From NCBI RefSeq assembly GCF_012911875.1, contig NZ_JAAXKZ010000030.1, positions 1-50,232 of the forward strand: a DNA stretch of 50,232 nt, written 5' to 3'. Position numbers and translations under genes: made by a program. Origin of the DNA: Pseudonocardia bannensis. GTDB lineage: Bacteria; Actinomycetota; Actinomycetes; Mycobacteriales; Pseudonocardiaceae. Shown here piece after piece: positions 1-7,913 of this stretch (position 1 is the stretch's first letter; each line of letters opens with the position of its first letter). The notes beneath the pieces are model-generated. The model did not search any database, had not been told where the DNA came from, and saw only the letters and a program-made list of their open reading frames with translations.

Positions 1-49
1 GCAGATCAAGGGCGCGGCGCCGGAACTCCGGCGGGTAGGGCTTCGGCAC
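1..49 (-). mobile_element. IS3-type transposase OrfA, N-terminal end (cut by window edge)
   Basis: Reading leftwards from a GTG at position 49, the frame gives VPKPYPPEFRRRALDL. This is the typical opening of IS3-group OrfA helix-turn-helix proteins (a YPPEFRRRALDL-like start). An AAGGAGA ribosome-binding site lies about nine bases upstream on the minus strand, near positions 59-65. Only 16 codons fall inside the window, so completeness cannot be judged. The sequence just outside, about 50-110, should hold the element's end; a TGAGGAGACATAGGGTC stretch on the minus strand is a candidate inverted-repeat end, but this is inference. Confidence 0.6.
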
Positions 50-325
50 GACGGACGATCTCCTTCACAAGATCGTCGGACCCTATGTCTCCTCACGTCT
101 GTGTCCGCTGAGCGGGGTCAACATCAAGGTGTCCGGCGTCAGGGGCCAAGCTCACCACGAGGCGTCGGCTCCGGCAAATGGTCCTGGGCTCCCTGACGGC
201 GCCGCGGGCCGTTGTCTGCCGGACCGCGCAGCGGGCCACGGTACTGTCGTGTGGTGGCCAGGTCGGAACACCGGCCCGGATCAGGGTGTTCTTCCGACAG
301 CGCGCGAGACCGAGGGAGGCACAGG

Positions 326-841
326 ATGAGTACTGAGACAGCGATCCTCGCCGGCGGTTGCTTCTGGGGCGCACAGGAGCTGCTGCGGAGGCGTCCTGGG
401 GTGATCTCAACCCGCGTCGGATACTCCGGAGGCGACACCCCGAACGCCACGTACCGCAATCACGGTGATCACGCGGAGGCGGTCGAGATCGTCTTCGACC
501 CCGAGGTGATCTCGTTCCGGGAGTTGCTGGAGTTCTTCTTCCAGATCCATGATCCGTCGACGAAGGACCGTCAGGGCAACGACGTGGGCCGGAGTTACCG
601 CTCGGCGATCTTCTACACGAGCCAGGAGCAGCGGCGGGTTGCTCTCGACACGATCGCGGATGTCGACGCCTCGGGTCTGTGGCCGGGCAAAGTCGTCACC
701 GAGGTGACCGCGGCCGGCCCGTTCTGGGAGGCCGAGGAGGAGCACCAGGACTACCTGCAGAAGTATCCCGCCGGCTACACCTGTCACTTCGTGCGGCCCG
801 ACTGGGTGCTCCCACGCCGCCAGGCGCAGTCCGCTCGATAG
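326..841 (+). CDS. msrA: Peptide-methionine (S)-S-oxide reductase MsrA
   Basis: Reduces methionine-S-sulfoxide in oxidised proteins and free methionine, using thioredoxin-type reductants in the cytoplasm. The 171-residue product has the catalytic GCFWG motif at residues 10-14 and the expected family segments after it (RVGYSGG, the [11 protein letters not shown] region, FFQIHDPST, DVGxxYRSAIF), ending in a [11 protein letters not shown] tail normal for the family. The frame is open upstream to 212, but the ATG at 326 is chosen because it places the GCFWG motif at the usual distance and follows a GAGGGAGG ribosome-binding site. It is monocistronic and flanked by debris: transposase end upstream, a broken MarR gene downstream. 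It appears intact and is likely an oxidative-damage repair function. Confidence 0.95.
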   Translation: MSTETAILAGGCFWGAQELLRRRPGVISTRVGYSGGDTPNATYRNHGDHAEAVEIVFDPEVISFRELLEFFFQIHDPSTKDRQGNDVGRSYRSAIFYTSQEQRRVALDTIADVDASGLWPGKVVTEVTAAGPFWEAEEEHQDYLQKYPAGYTCHFVRPDWVLPRRQAQSAR

Positions 842-1286
842 TCGAGGGGGGCCCGCGGCCTCGGGGCGAACTGGTTTTGGCCGCCGGATAGCGCGTCGGC
901 GAGGCGCCAGGTGCCGCGCTCTGCGCGGATCTCCCGCGCGAGCTCGCTCGGATGCGCCGACACCTCAACAACCTCTGGCTGGGTGCCATCGGCGAGGCTC
1001 TGCCCTGGACCCGGCGTTCGCTTCGGGTGGGCCGGCTTGCCGTCACGGCCTACCGGCGAAACTGCGAATACCGGCGCCGCCAGGGCGAGCGCCGGGAACG
1101 GGGCGTGCTGTGGGGTGCCCCGGGTGCCAACAGCGTGGAGAACCCGTGCTCGACGGTCCGGCGTGCGGTGGCGAGCCACAGCTCGCCGGATCCGTGTGGC
1201 GCGGCGATGGCGCCGAAGCGGAAGGGGTGCATGCGTCGGCCTCCGCAGGGCGGGGGTGCGGCGGACCGGCGGTGGCCGGGGGCGCC
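842..1286. other. Intergenic stretch without a recognisable gene
   Basis: Several overlapping frames are open here, as expected at this GC content, but none has both a convincing start and family-like composition. A minus-strand segment around 900-980 (…SELAREIRAERGTWRL…) reads like protein but lacks a supported start and partner. I assign nothing. Confidence 0.5.
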
Positions 1287-1816
1287 GTGGTCACGACGGA
1301 CGACAGCACTCCCGAGCCCACCCCCGGAGCTCCCGGGCCGGGCCCCGGATCCGCGTTCCTGCTGGCCCAGCTGGGCTCCTATGCCGCGGAGGGGTTCGGC
1401 GAGCGGATCGCAGAGCTCGGCCTGACCCCGCCGCAGACCGGCTTGCGCCGCGCGGTCGCGGCGCAGCCCGGGCAGTCCCAGCAGGCACTCGCGAAGCTGC
1501 TGGGCACGCCGCCGAACAGGCTCGTCACCCTCGTCGACGGACTGGACGAGCGGGGTGTCCTCGAACGCCGCCGCAACCCCGACGACCGGCGGGCTGCACG
1601 CGCTGCACCTGACCGAAGCCGGGGAGAAGTTGCTGCGCCGCATCGCCGATGTCGCCGGCGCCAACGACGACACGGTCTGCGCCGCCCTCGACGAGAACGA
1701 GCGGGACGCCCCTGCGCGCGCGACTCGATCGGCTCGCTGCCCACCACGGCCTCGCCCCCGAGTGCACCCGGGCTACCGCCGGCTCCGACCCCGCCCGCCT
1801 CGCCGCTGGTAGTTGA
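1287..1816 (+). pseudogene. MarR-family transcriptional regulator, broken by two single-base insertions
   Basis: From GTG 1287 the frame encodes a MarR-type winged helix (LGSYAAEGFGERIAELGLTP, then QQALAKLLGTPPNRLVTLVDGL and ERRRNPDDRR). At about 1590, just after the wing residues NPDDRR, the reading must slip one base to continue as HALHLTEAGEKLLRRIADVAG…ALDENERDA. At about 1711 it must slip again to read LRARLDRLAAHHGLAPE and stop at 1816. Each slip is explained by one extra G or C. Joined, the product would be about 175 residues, normal for MarR. As written the gene cannot make the full protein. It may once have controlled the VOC protein that follows. Sequencing error in GC runs is the main alternative. 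Confidence 0.8.
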
Positions 1817-1942
1817 TGTGCAGTCCTGTGCCGTCGGCGGCGCCAGGTCGACCAGCGCATCACCACCGCGGCGGGTGTCATGCAGGAGCAGGGACCGGCG
1901 CCGGCGTCGATGAGTCCGGGCCTTCCGCGGGGTCTACCTGGC

Positions 1943-2479
1943 ATGGAGTCGAGAACGGGACGACGTGAGGCGGGTGCGGGAGCGCTGGCGAACGGTCGCG
2001 TGGCCACCAGGCTGCCGGCGCAGGACCTCGACCGGGCGCGGGCGTTCTCTGCGGAGAAGCTGGGCCTTGAACTCGCGGAGGAGCGCCCGGGCGGCCTGCT
2101 CTACCACTGCGCGAACGGCACATTCGCACTGTTCGAATCCACCGGAGCTCCCTCCGGCTCGCACACCCAGATGGCGTGGGGCGTCGACGACATCGAGGCG
2201 ATGGTCGCGGAGCTGCGGTCGCGCGGCGTGGTGTTCGCGGAGGTGGATCTGCCCGGCCGCACCGCCGGCGGGATCACCACGGTGTCGGGCACCTACCCGA
2301 GCAAGGGCACCGGCGAGCGGGCGGCGCGCCCCGCCGCCACCGGCGTTGCGAGCTGTTCGACTGAACTACGGTCGCCGACGACGCGGCCGGATCGGGGGTC
2401 CAGCGGCGGCAACTGCCAACCACGAAGGTTTGAACGCGGATCTTCAGATCGTGACACGTTCGTTTCGAGCTCTGGCTGA
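1943..2479 (+). pseudogene. VOC-superfamily (glyoxalase-like) protein with lost C-terminus
   Basis: The frame carries a clear VOC domain: RVATRLPAQDLDRARAF…KLGLE, GGLLYHCANGTFALFESTG, SHTQMAWGVDDIEAMVAEL, RGVVFAEVDLP. These are paired beta-alpha-beta-beta-beta modules used for metal-dependent chemistry or resistance binding. After the YPSKGTGERAA segment, near 2325, the usual closing strand (AWFxDSEGNLLGxGQP, which carries the last metal ligand) is replaced by unrelated sequence to the stop at 2479. The start is uncertain: ATG 1943 is the nearest upstream ATG, and a GTG at 2000 would start right at the domain; neither has a strong ribosome-binding site. It is probably inactive. It lies directly after the broken MarR gene. 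Confidence 0.7.
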
Positions 2480-2533
2480 AGGGGTTGTCCTCGCCCCTCG
2501 ACCAGCGACCGCCATGGAAGGAGGATCGGACAC

Positions 2534-3049
2534 ATGGAGACATGGGATGCGATCAGGTCCCGGCGCAATGTGCGCAACTACGCGGACCGGCCCATACCCA
2601 CAGAACACCTGGATCGAGTGCTCGAGGCGGCGCGCCGGTCGCCGTCGGCGAACAACTGGCAGCCCTGGGACTTCGTCCTGGTCACCGACCGGGCCCGCCT
2701 GACGGAACTGGCCCGGGTCTGGCAGGGCGCGGCGCACGTCGCGCGATCGGCCGCGACCGTGGCGATCGTCGCTCCCGTCCCCCAGGATGACCGGCAGCGG
2801 GAGCTGATCCAGTACGACCTGGGCCAGGCCACCATGAGCCTCATGCTCGAGGCGACCGACCTGGGAATCGGGACCGGGCACGCGTCGGTGGCCGACCAGG
2901 ATCTCGCCCGCACTCTCCTTCGGTTCCCCGAAGGCAGGTTCTGTGCCTACCTCGTCGCGCTCGGCTACCCCGCCGACCGGCCACTCACACCCATCGAGCG
3001 ACCGAACCGGCGCCCGTTCGACGAGGTCGTCCACCGCGAGCGGTGGTAA
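2534..3049 (+). CDS. Nitroreductase family protein
   Basis: FMN-dependent oxidoreductase of the nitroreductase fold, 171 residues, typical of the short single-domain subgroup. The opening METWDAIRSRRNVRNYADRPI is the classic FMN phosphate-binding start (SRRxVRxY). SPSANNWQPWDFVLVTD and the late GIGTGHASVADQD…LALGYPADRPLTP segments follow family order. It likely reduces nitro, quinone or flavin substrates with NAD(P)H; the substrate cannot be told from sequence. A GGAAGGAGGATC ribosome-binding site lies 7-15 bases before ATG 2534. It appears monocistronic, with a VOC remnant upstream and a transposase remnant downstream. Confidence 0.92.
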   Translation: METWDAIRSRRNVRNYADRPIPTEHLDRVLEAARRSPSANNWQPWDFVLVTDRARLTELARVWQGAAHVARSAATVAIVAPVPQDDRQRELIQYDLGQATMSLMLEATDLGIGTGHASVADQDLARTLLRFPEGRFCAYLVALGYPADRPLTPIERPNRRPFDEVVHRERW

Positions 3050-3071
3050 CCGGAGCGCGAGTCATCGTGAG

Positions 3072-3240
3072 CGGCGATCCAGATGCCAACAAGGCCGCGG
3101 GAGCGGCCGAGGTCCGGTGTCGTTCGTAGCCGACCGGCGAGCGGTAGTCCAGGGCGGGGTGCCGCCGGGCCCGGGCGTACCGGGTCTTGATCCATTCGAG
3201 GATCGCGTTCGCCAGCTGCTGGGTCGTCCACGACGGGTGG
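3072..3240 (-). mobile_element. IS3-type transposase OrfB, C-terminal remnant
   Basis: Read on the minus strand from 3240, one frame gives a segment with LANAILEWIKTRYARARRHPALDYRSPVGYE in two overlapping parts. This matches the C-terminal end of IS3-family integrase-type transposases (…RRHSALGYRSPxEYE). The DDE core upstream is absent, so this is a dead fragment. It sits immediately after the nitroreductase gene and shows that an insertion sequence was once here. Confidence 0.72.
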
Positions 3241-3621
3241 AGAACAGCCGGCGGACCCGCAGCCGAACCAGCACCTCCCGGCCGGCGATCGGGGTGTCGG
3301 ACAACCGCCTACTCCTCGCTCTTTGCCGCGGGTGGTTCGTGGCGCCGCAGGAAGAACCGAAGCCGGGTTCGTACCGTGATGATGCCCGTGCCCGGGCAAG
3401 TGGTGTCGATGAGTTGGAGCAGCTCGTGTGATTCGTCGAAGAACACCGACCTGGCGTCGAGGAACGCGGCAGCTCGTCCACGCCGCGCCAGCGGTGAGCG
3501 TCGGCAATGGCCGACCTCGGTCGCAAGGCGGACGGAGTTGCGCTGCGCGTCGATCCGGGGCGGGGTCACCTGCACCGGAGCACACTGACAGCGCGAGCCG
3601 GACATGCTGGTCATCCGGCGG
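3241..3621. other. Intergenic stretch, no gene supported
   Basis: This lies between the OrfB remnant and the ferredoxin stop. Frames are open on both strands but lack starts with ribosome-binding sites and have no recognisable motifs. It may contain the rest of the decayed insertion sequence. Confidence 0.45.
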
Positions 3622-3843
3622 CTACGCCCCAGCAGGGGTGCCGGTGCTGATCGAGAGCGCGCCGGACGGGCAGTTGGCCACCGCCCGGCGGACGGCGTCG
3701 ATGTCCTCGGGCGTCTCGTCGAGCACCGCGACGACGCCGTCGTCGTCCTGGTCGAACACCGCGCCCGCCGTCAGCACGCACATTCCGGCCCCGATGCAGA
3801 CATCACGATCCGCCCGCACGCGGAGGAGCTGCTCGTCGCTCAC
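3622..3843 (-). CDS. Small ferredoxin ([3Fe-4S]-type), P450 redox partner
   Basis: The 73-residue product starts at GTG 3843 (VSDEQLLRVRADRDVCIGAGMC). The cysteine pattern CxxxxxC, followed after about 40 residues by CPSGAL, gives three ligand cysteines, the arrangement of [3Fe-4S] ferredoxins that feed electrons to actinobacterial P450s. The N-terminal half is acidic, as expected for docking. Its GTG overlaps the P450 stop by four bases (GTGA, 3840-3843), so the two are translationally coupled and almost certainly function together. A longer frame to 3993 runs inside the P450 gene and is not used. The ferredoxin reductase must come from elsewhere. Confidence 0.91.
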   Translation of the reverse strand: MSDEQLLRVRADRDVCIGAGMCVLTAGAVFDQDDDGVVAVLDETPEDIDAVRRAVANCPSGALSISTGTPAGA

Positions 3844-5051
3844 CACGCCACCTCCAGCGACGTCAGACCGTAGATCACGTTGAACGAGCGGAAACCCGGC
3901 TCGGTGCCGGCGGCGCGCAGGGTCGGGAACCGCTGCAGCAGCGCAGGGAACGCGATCCGCATCTCCATCCTCGCCAGCGGCGCCCCGAGACAATGGTGAA
4001 TACCGTGGCCGAACGCCATGTGCCCCATCTCGCCGCGGGTGACGTCGAGCCGCTCCGGGTCGGGAAGCAGCGCCGGATCCCGGTTCGCCGCGGGCAGCGC
4101 GAGCACGACCAGCTCACCCGGGCCGATCTTCTGCCCGGCGATCTCCACCTCTGTGGTGGTCACCCTGGGGATGCCCGAGTGGACGATGCTGAGCCAGCGC
4201 AGCAACTCCTCGACGGCCGGCTCCACGGCCTCGGGGTGGTCGCGGACAAGCGCGAGCTGGTCCGGGTGCTTCAGCAACGCGAGCGTGCCGAGGCCGAGCA
4301 TGTTGGCTGTGGTCTCGTGGCCCGCGATCAGGAGCAGCGAGGCGATGCCGATCAGCTCGTCGGTGGTGAGATCGTCACCGTGCTCGCGCACCAGCATCCC
4401 GAGAATGTCCTCACCCGGCTCGGCCTGGGCCTTCGCCACCAGCTTCGCCATGTACGCCCGTGACTCCCGGGCGATTCGCGTCCGTTCCTTCGGCGGCACG
4501 GACAGGTCGAGCATGCGGTTGCTGCGCGCCTGGAACTCGGCCCGGTCGACGTACGGCACGCCGAGCAGCTCACAGATCACCAGCGACGGCACCGGAAGCG
4601 CAAAGTTCGCGACAAGATCGGCCGGCGGCCCCTCCTTCTCCATCGCGTCGAGATTCTCGTCGACGACCTCGCGGATGCGCGGTTCCAGTCGCTTCATGCG
4701 ACGAACGGTGAACTCCGGAATGAGGAACCTGCGCAGCCGGGTGTGGTCCGGCGGATCCTGCGCGAGCAGGTTCCCCGCGCGGGCCTGGGCGATCTCCTCA
4801 TCGCTCAGATCCGCCATCCCCGGCGGCCGGCGCTCCAAGAAGCGGGCATGGCTGAATCGCTGCTGATCGCCGAGCACCTCGCGGACGTCGGCGTAGCGCG
4901 TCACGAGCCAGGCCTGCGAGCCGACCACCGTGTGGATGCGGGCGATCGCCGGCCCGTCACGCAGCTCAGCCAGCTCCGGCACCGGGTCGAACTCGGCGCG
5001 GCGCATGTGGACGGGCAGTTCCGACTTCTCCGTCATGACTGTGTCGGTCAT
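3840..5051 (-). CDS. Cytochrome P450 (class I bacterial type)
   Basis: Haem-thiolate monooxygenase of 403 residues, standard for soluble bacterial P450s. Visible motifs: the I-helix oxygen-activation motif AGHETT at residues 243-248, the K-helix ExxR (ELLR) at 282-285, and the haem loop FGHGIHHCLG at 347-356 with the proximal cysteine at 354. The overall look resembles CYP105/107-type enzymes, but the substrate is not deducible. ATG 5051 follows a GAGGAGGG ribosome-binding site. The downstream ferredoxin overlaps by four bases, forming a two-gene operon. No regulator is adjacent. It probably oxidises a xenobiotic or secondary metabolite. Confidence 0.97.
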   Translation of the reverse strand: MTDTVMTEKSELPVHMRRAEFDPVPELAELRDGPAIARIHTVVGSQAWLVTRYADVREVLGDQQRFSHARFLERRPPGMADLSDEEIAQARAGNLLAQDPPDHTRLRRFLIPEFTVRRMKRLEPRIREVVDENLDAMEKEGPPADLVANFALPVPSLVICELLGVPYVDRAEFQARSNRMLDLSVPPKERTRIARESRAYMAKLVAKAQAEPGEDILGMLVREHGDDLTTDELIGIASLLLIAGHETTANMLGLGTLALLKHPDQLALVRDHPEAVEPAVEELLRWLSIVHSGIPRVTTTEVEIAGQKIGPGELVVLALPAANRDPALLPDPERLDVTRGEMGHMAFGHGIHHCLGAPLARMEMRIAFPALLQRFPTLRAAGTEPGFRSFNVIYGLTSLEVAW

Positions 5052-5417
5052 GCAACCCTCCTCGATGCGTACCTCATCGGCGCGCTTCGACGGAGAAACG
5101 ACAGTGATCTATCGAATGGTTCCGCGGGGGCGAGACTGCCTCAACGGTCCGTCAGGGGGACGAGCCGACGGAGATGACTACCGGCTTGCCGAACACGATC
5201 CGCATGGGCCGTTCGAAGGTGCGGAGCCGCCGCCGAGCACGGCGGCTACGTCCTGGCCCAGGACCTCACCGGTGAGCCGGTCGCCGCGACACCTGCCGCC
5301 CTGGGTTCCGGTCGGCTTCCACGGAAGCCGGTCGCTGACGAGTGGACCGTGTCGGAGCGAAGGGCCACGACTCCTGGAGGCCATCGACATCCGTGGAGCC
5401 TCCCGTGCAGGAGAGCC
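5052..5417. other. P450 upstream region and adjoining unassigned DNA
   Basis: The first ~80 bases must carry the P450 operon promoter; an AT-rich patch around 5100-5120 is the only candidate and no clear hexamers can be called. A plus-strand segment near 5240-5350 (GGYVLAQDLTGEPVAATPAAL) reads like protein but has no start and no recognised family. Nothing else is supported. Confidence 0.4.
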
Positions 5418-5570
5418 ATGAGAACCCGTGATCTCGCAGTGAAGCAGGCGAACCAGGACCGGGTGCGGGCCGCCTTCGACGATCGGGCGGCCGGCGCCGG
5501 TGGGCCGTTCGCCCTGCTCGCCGATGACGCCACCTGGACCATCGTCGGGAACAGCCCGGTTTCGCGGACC
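5418..5570 (+). pseudogene. SnoaL/NTF2-like (ketosteroid-isomerase fold) protein, 5' fragment
   Basis: From ATG 5418 about 50 residues match the start of SnoaL-like small proteins: NQDRVRAAFDDRAAG, then FALLADDATWTIVGNSPVSRTY. The family normally runs to about 130 residues with further strands of the cone-shaped barrel. Here the sequence becomes unrelated after SRTY, near 5570, although the frame stays open much further. The fragment ends just before the convergent DoxX gene, so a deletion probably removed the rest. A CAGGAGAG ribosome-binding site precedes the ATG. Confidence 0.58.
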
Positions 5571-5648
5571 TACCCCGCACTCGTGACACCACCTCAGAGC
5601 CGTTGGTGGTTTTCGAGCCGCGCATCCACCGGTCGGGGCCGGCCGCTG

Positions 5649-6131
5649 TCAGGCCGTCGTCCGCGACCTCCGGCGCAGGCGCCGGACGATCAGGTGGTCG
5701 AGCCCGAACCGGCCCGAACCGGTCACGGCGAGCACGAGGCTGAGCAGGCCGAGCGCGATGACCAGCTCGGGGCCGTTGTGGTCCATCGAGAACAGGCCAC
5801 TGGTGTGCACGAAGATCCAGGCCCCTGCCATGTTCAGCGCCATCAGGACGCCGACCACCGGCACCGCGAGGCCGAGGATCATGGCGATGCCGCCGATGAG
5901 TTCCCCGAGCATGTTGGCCGGCCCGGTGATCGCGGGCAGCGGGACACCGGCCTGCTCGAAGAGCTTGCCCACTCCCGCGAGGCTGCCGCCGCCGAAGTCG
6001 TACTCGAGCTTGGCGTGCACCACCATCATCACCCCGAGGCCGACCCGGGCAACCAGGAGGACGAGATCACGAGCCATCTGAACGAGGGCTGTGTTCCGGA
6101 CGCCGGTGATGTCCGTGGTGGTCATGTTCAT
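5649..6131 (-). CDS. DoxX family membrane protein
   Basis: 160-residue integral membrane protein of the DoxX/MauE-like four-helix family. Hydrophobic segments lie at about residues 18-40, 62-85 (AITGPANMLGELIGGIAMI), 86-108 and 120-142, with a basic tail (VRRLRRRSRTTA). Members are linked to thiol stress or respiratory electron flow, but this one's role is unknown. The frame stays open upstream to 6659; ATG 6131 is chosen because GGAGAAAGG lies seven bases before it and the N-terminus then matches DoxX length. The upstream in-frame sequence is a remnant of a different gene (DUF7455-like). Confidence 0.9.
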   Translation of the reverse strand: MNMTTTDITGVRNTALVQMARDLVLLVARVGLGVMMVVHAKLEYDFGGGSLAGVGKLFEQAGVPLPAITGPANMLGELIGGIAMILGLAVPVVGVLMALNMAGAWIFVHTSGLFSMDHNGPELVIALGLLSLVLAVTGSGRFGLDHLIVRRLRRRSRTTA

Positions 6132-6162
6132 AGTCCTTTCTCCTGGTGGAGCCGGTCGCGTG

Positions 6163-6405
6163 CATCGGGCGGGTCCGTACCGACTGCATCGGCCGACGGG
6201 GTGGTGCGTCGGGAACCGGGCCCAGCCGGGCCCGATCTCGAGCAGGCGGGCCAGGTGCTCGCGGGTATGGTGGCCGCAGAACAGCAGCTCGCCGGCGGGC
6301 AGCACCGCCCTGTACCGGGCGATCGCGGGACAGCGGTCGCAGCCAGGGACGGCGGCCACGGCGTGGAGCACGGCGCGGTCGCGGTGACTGAGCCCCGGTG
6401 GGCAT
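6163..6405 (-). pseudogene. DUF7455-like small zinc-ribbon protein, frameshifted at its start
   Basis: On the minus strand a segment reads LSHRDRAVLHAVAAVPGCDRC, then RYRAVLPAGELLFCGHHTREH and LARLLEIG. The CDRC…FCGHH arrangement and the VLPxGELLFCGHHxREH core match the DUF7455 family of small actinobacterial proteins. The ATG at 6405 has a good GGAAGGGAG site but is out of frame with this core; removing one G from the GGGG run right after MPTG joins them. The 3' end also runs without a stop into the DoxX start. One insertion, possibly two, has therefore broken the gene. It would have been a short metal-binding protein of unknown role. Confidence 0.6.
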
Positions 6406-6663
6406 GGTGCTCCCTTCCGGATGTCGGATCTCCGGGCCGGTCGCCCGAAGCCCTCACCAGGTCGACGAAGCCGGGGTTCCCGGTTCGACACGCTAAAACC
6501 TGAAGTGGGCTCGAGGTCAATGCCGCGCAGCGCCATCCGTAGCGACCCTGCTGCGGCTGTCGTGTTCAGACCGGGATGGCGACGCGGACGTCCCGGGGTG
6601 ACTGCTGGTGGGCGCCGCGCTCGCCGAGGCGGCGCCGCCTTGCCGACCCGGCCCGACACGGCC

Positions 6664-6783
6664 CCCGACCTTTTCTGGGACCCCGGAACGGACCACTACG
6701 ACGAGAAGGAACTCGCCGGACTGATCCTCGGCATCGCTGCCCGCAATGTCTGGAACCGCCTCAACGCGGTAGTCCGGATGGCT
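6664..6783 (+). pseudogene. AhpD/carboxymuconolactone decarboxylase-like protein, C-terminal fragment
   Basis: The frame reads PDLFWDPGTDHYDEKELA followed by GLILGIAARNVWNRLNAVVRM. The YxEKExAxLxLxIAxxNxWNRLN pattern is the typical C-terminal helix pair of AhpD-like/CMD proteins. The CxxC active-site region that should lie upstream is missing, and no ribosome-binding site or start is seen. It is a remnant lying immediately before, and in frame with, the following unknown gene. Confidence 0.55.
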
Positions 6784-6840
6784 CTTCCGCGCTGGCCGCC
6801 CGGGCCGCCACCGTGGAGGCTCGCCCGGAGGAGGGTCGGG

Positions 6841-7371
6841 ATGGCCGGGAAGTCGGAGGAGGAGATCCGCGCCGCCGCGGAGCGGGTGAAGCAGCAGCTG
6901 GACTTCTACGAAGCGGAGGCCAAGGCGCGAGGTGAGCGGTTCGAGCGCCTCGACGAGGAGACCCTGCTGAGGAAGCTCGCCGGAGACGAGGCCAACACTC
7001 CGTTCATCAGCGGGGCGGCCTGGAGCAGCAGCGTTCCGCCGGGAGGCACGGCCAACTTCAGGGTCTTCATCCAGAACCCCGATGCGTGGAGCTACTCCGG
7101 GAACTTCCTCTACGGCTACCTGTTCTTCGGGCCGGCCAACTTGGTCCAGTCCACCGACCTGTCACTCACGGCTGTGGACACGCGGTTCCCGCGCTACTTG
7201 CACCGGTTGGGGGTCCCCGCCGGTGGCAGCGCGGACACAACATTCACGATCGTGGTGCCCGCGGGCCTCGCCCCGGGTGTCTACGTCGCCAACTGCTATT
7301 TGGTGATGTTCGCCTGGTACGGCTCGGGCGGCCTCGCCGACCGGGTCGCCTTCGACATGACCGTGCTGTAG
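6841..7371 (+). CDS. Protein of unknown function, likely beta-sandwich domain
   Basis: 176 residues starting at ATG 6841, which has a strong GGAGGAGGG ribosome-binding site ending about five bases before it. The first 55 residues are charged and helical (SEEEIRAAAERVKQQLDFYEAEAKARG). The rest alternates short hydrophobic strands with glycine and aromatic residues (AAWSSSVPPGGTANFRVFIQNP, YLFFGPANLVQ, TTFTIVVPAGLAPGVYVANCYLVMFAWYG). The spacing resembles immunoglobulin-like or CARDB-type folds. No signal peptide or transmembrane segment is evident, so it is probably cytoplasmic. I do not recognise the family. The frame is open upstream only through the AhpD remnant. Confidence 0.75.
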   Translation: MAGKSEEEIRAAAERVKQQLDFYEAEAKARGERFERLDEETLLRKLAGDEANTPFISGAAWSSSVPPGGTANFRVFIQNPDAWSYSGNFLYGYLFFGPANLVQSTDLSLTAVDTRFPRYLHRLGVPAGGSADTTFTIVVPAGLAPGVYVANCYLVMFAWYGSGGLADRVAFDMTVL

Positions 7372-7571
7372 CTTCCCGATGCGCCCGCGCACGGCAATTC
7401 GAAGACCAGCAGTAGGGCCGCGACCCAGCTGGGCCAGTCGAGCAACCAGCCCGCGGCGAGCGCTAGTGGCGGCCAGAACCCAGCCCGTCTCGGGGCCAGG
7501 GGGCGTTCGTGCTCGGTGAGCAGCTCATCGGCTGGGGCCGACGCCGCCACGGAGCCGGATGATGCGGTCGA

Positions 7572-7815
7572 TCACCGGCTTGCCGCCCGCCCAGCCGCAC
7601 CCGGCAGCCCGCTCTCCAACCCGGCCTTGCCTGCCTCGACGAACCGATCCCGCCACTTGGCCACCGCCTGCGGTGAGGTGCCTCGCCGCCTCGCCGCCTC
7701 GCCGCCTCGCCGCCTCGGCCAGCGACAGCTCCCCGACCGGCGCCGCCAGCACGACCCGGACCTTGTCCTCGATCGGCAGCTGCGGCCGGCCCTTGAACCG
7801 GCTCATCAACGCCAT
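7572..7815 (-). pseudogene. Transposase OrfA (IS3-type leader protein), disrupted by 8-bp repeat expansion
   Basis: From ATG 7815 or 7806 the minus strand encodes MSRFKGRPQLPIEDKVRVVL and GELSLAEAARR, the usual opening of IS3-type OrfA DNA-binding proteins. The second half of the helix-turn-helix (SPQAVAKWRDRFVEAGKAGL) reappears in another frame below 7680 and ends at a stop at 7572-7574. Between them lie four copies of an 8-bp unit, CTCGCCGC on the plus strand. The expansion shifts the frame, so no full protein can be made. No OrfB follows. It is a solo remnant. Confidence 0.8.
7682..7717. repeat. 8-bp tandem repeat (CTCGCCGC x4 plus partial copy)
   Basis: Exact copies occupy 7682-7689, 7690-7697, 7698-7705 and 7706-7713, followed by CTCG. 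Eight is not a multiple of three, so each gain or loss changes the frame of the OrfA remnant that contains it. This looks like slipped-strand expansion. Confidence 0.93.
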
Positions 7816-7878
7816 CCTTCCCGACGGCCCCAACCTCGGGACCTGCCAGAAGGTCTGACTCACTGGAACGCAGGAATT

Positions 7879-7894
7879 GCGAACGTATGTTCGA
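7879..7894. promoter_or_regulatory. SOS-box-like LexA site, orphan
   Basis: The plus strand reads GCGAACGTATGTTCGA. Read on the minus strand it is TCGAACATACGTTCGC, which matches the actinobacterial and Bacillus LexA consensus TCGAAC-N4-GTTCGA at 11 of 12 fixed positions. No intact SOS gene is adjacent: 64 bases away on the minus strand is the broken OrfA, and on the plus strand only unassigned DNA. It may be the leftover operator of a deleted DNA-repair gene. Confidence 0.55.
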
Positions 7895-7913
7895 CCGGCT
7901 ACGGTCGGCGGCG

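Noticed and set aside
93..459. Overlapping open frames on the minus strand opposite msrA
   Set aside because: They are shadows of the msrA gene and its leader, with no ribosome-binding sites or family-like sequence.
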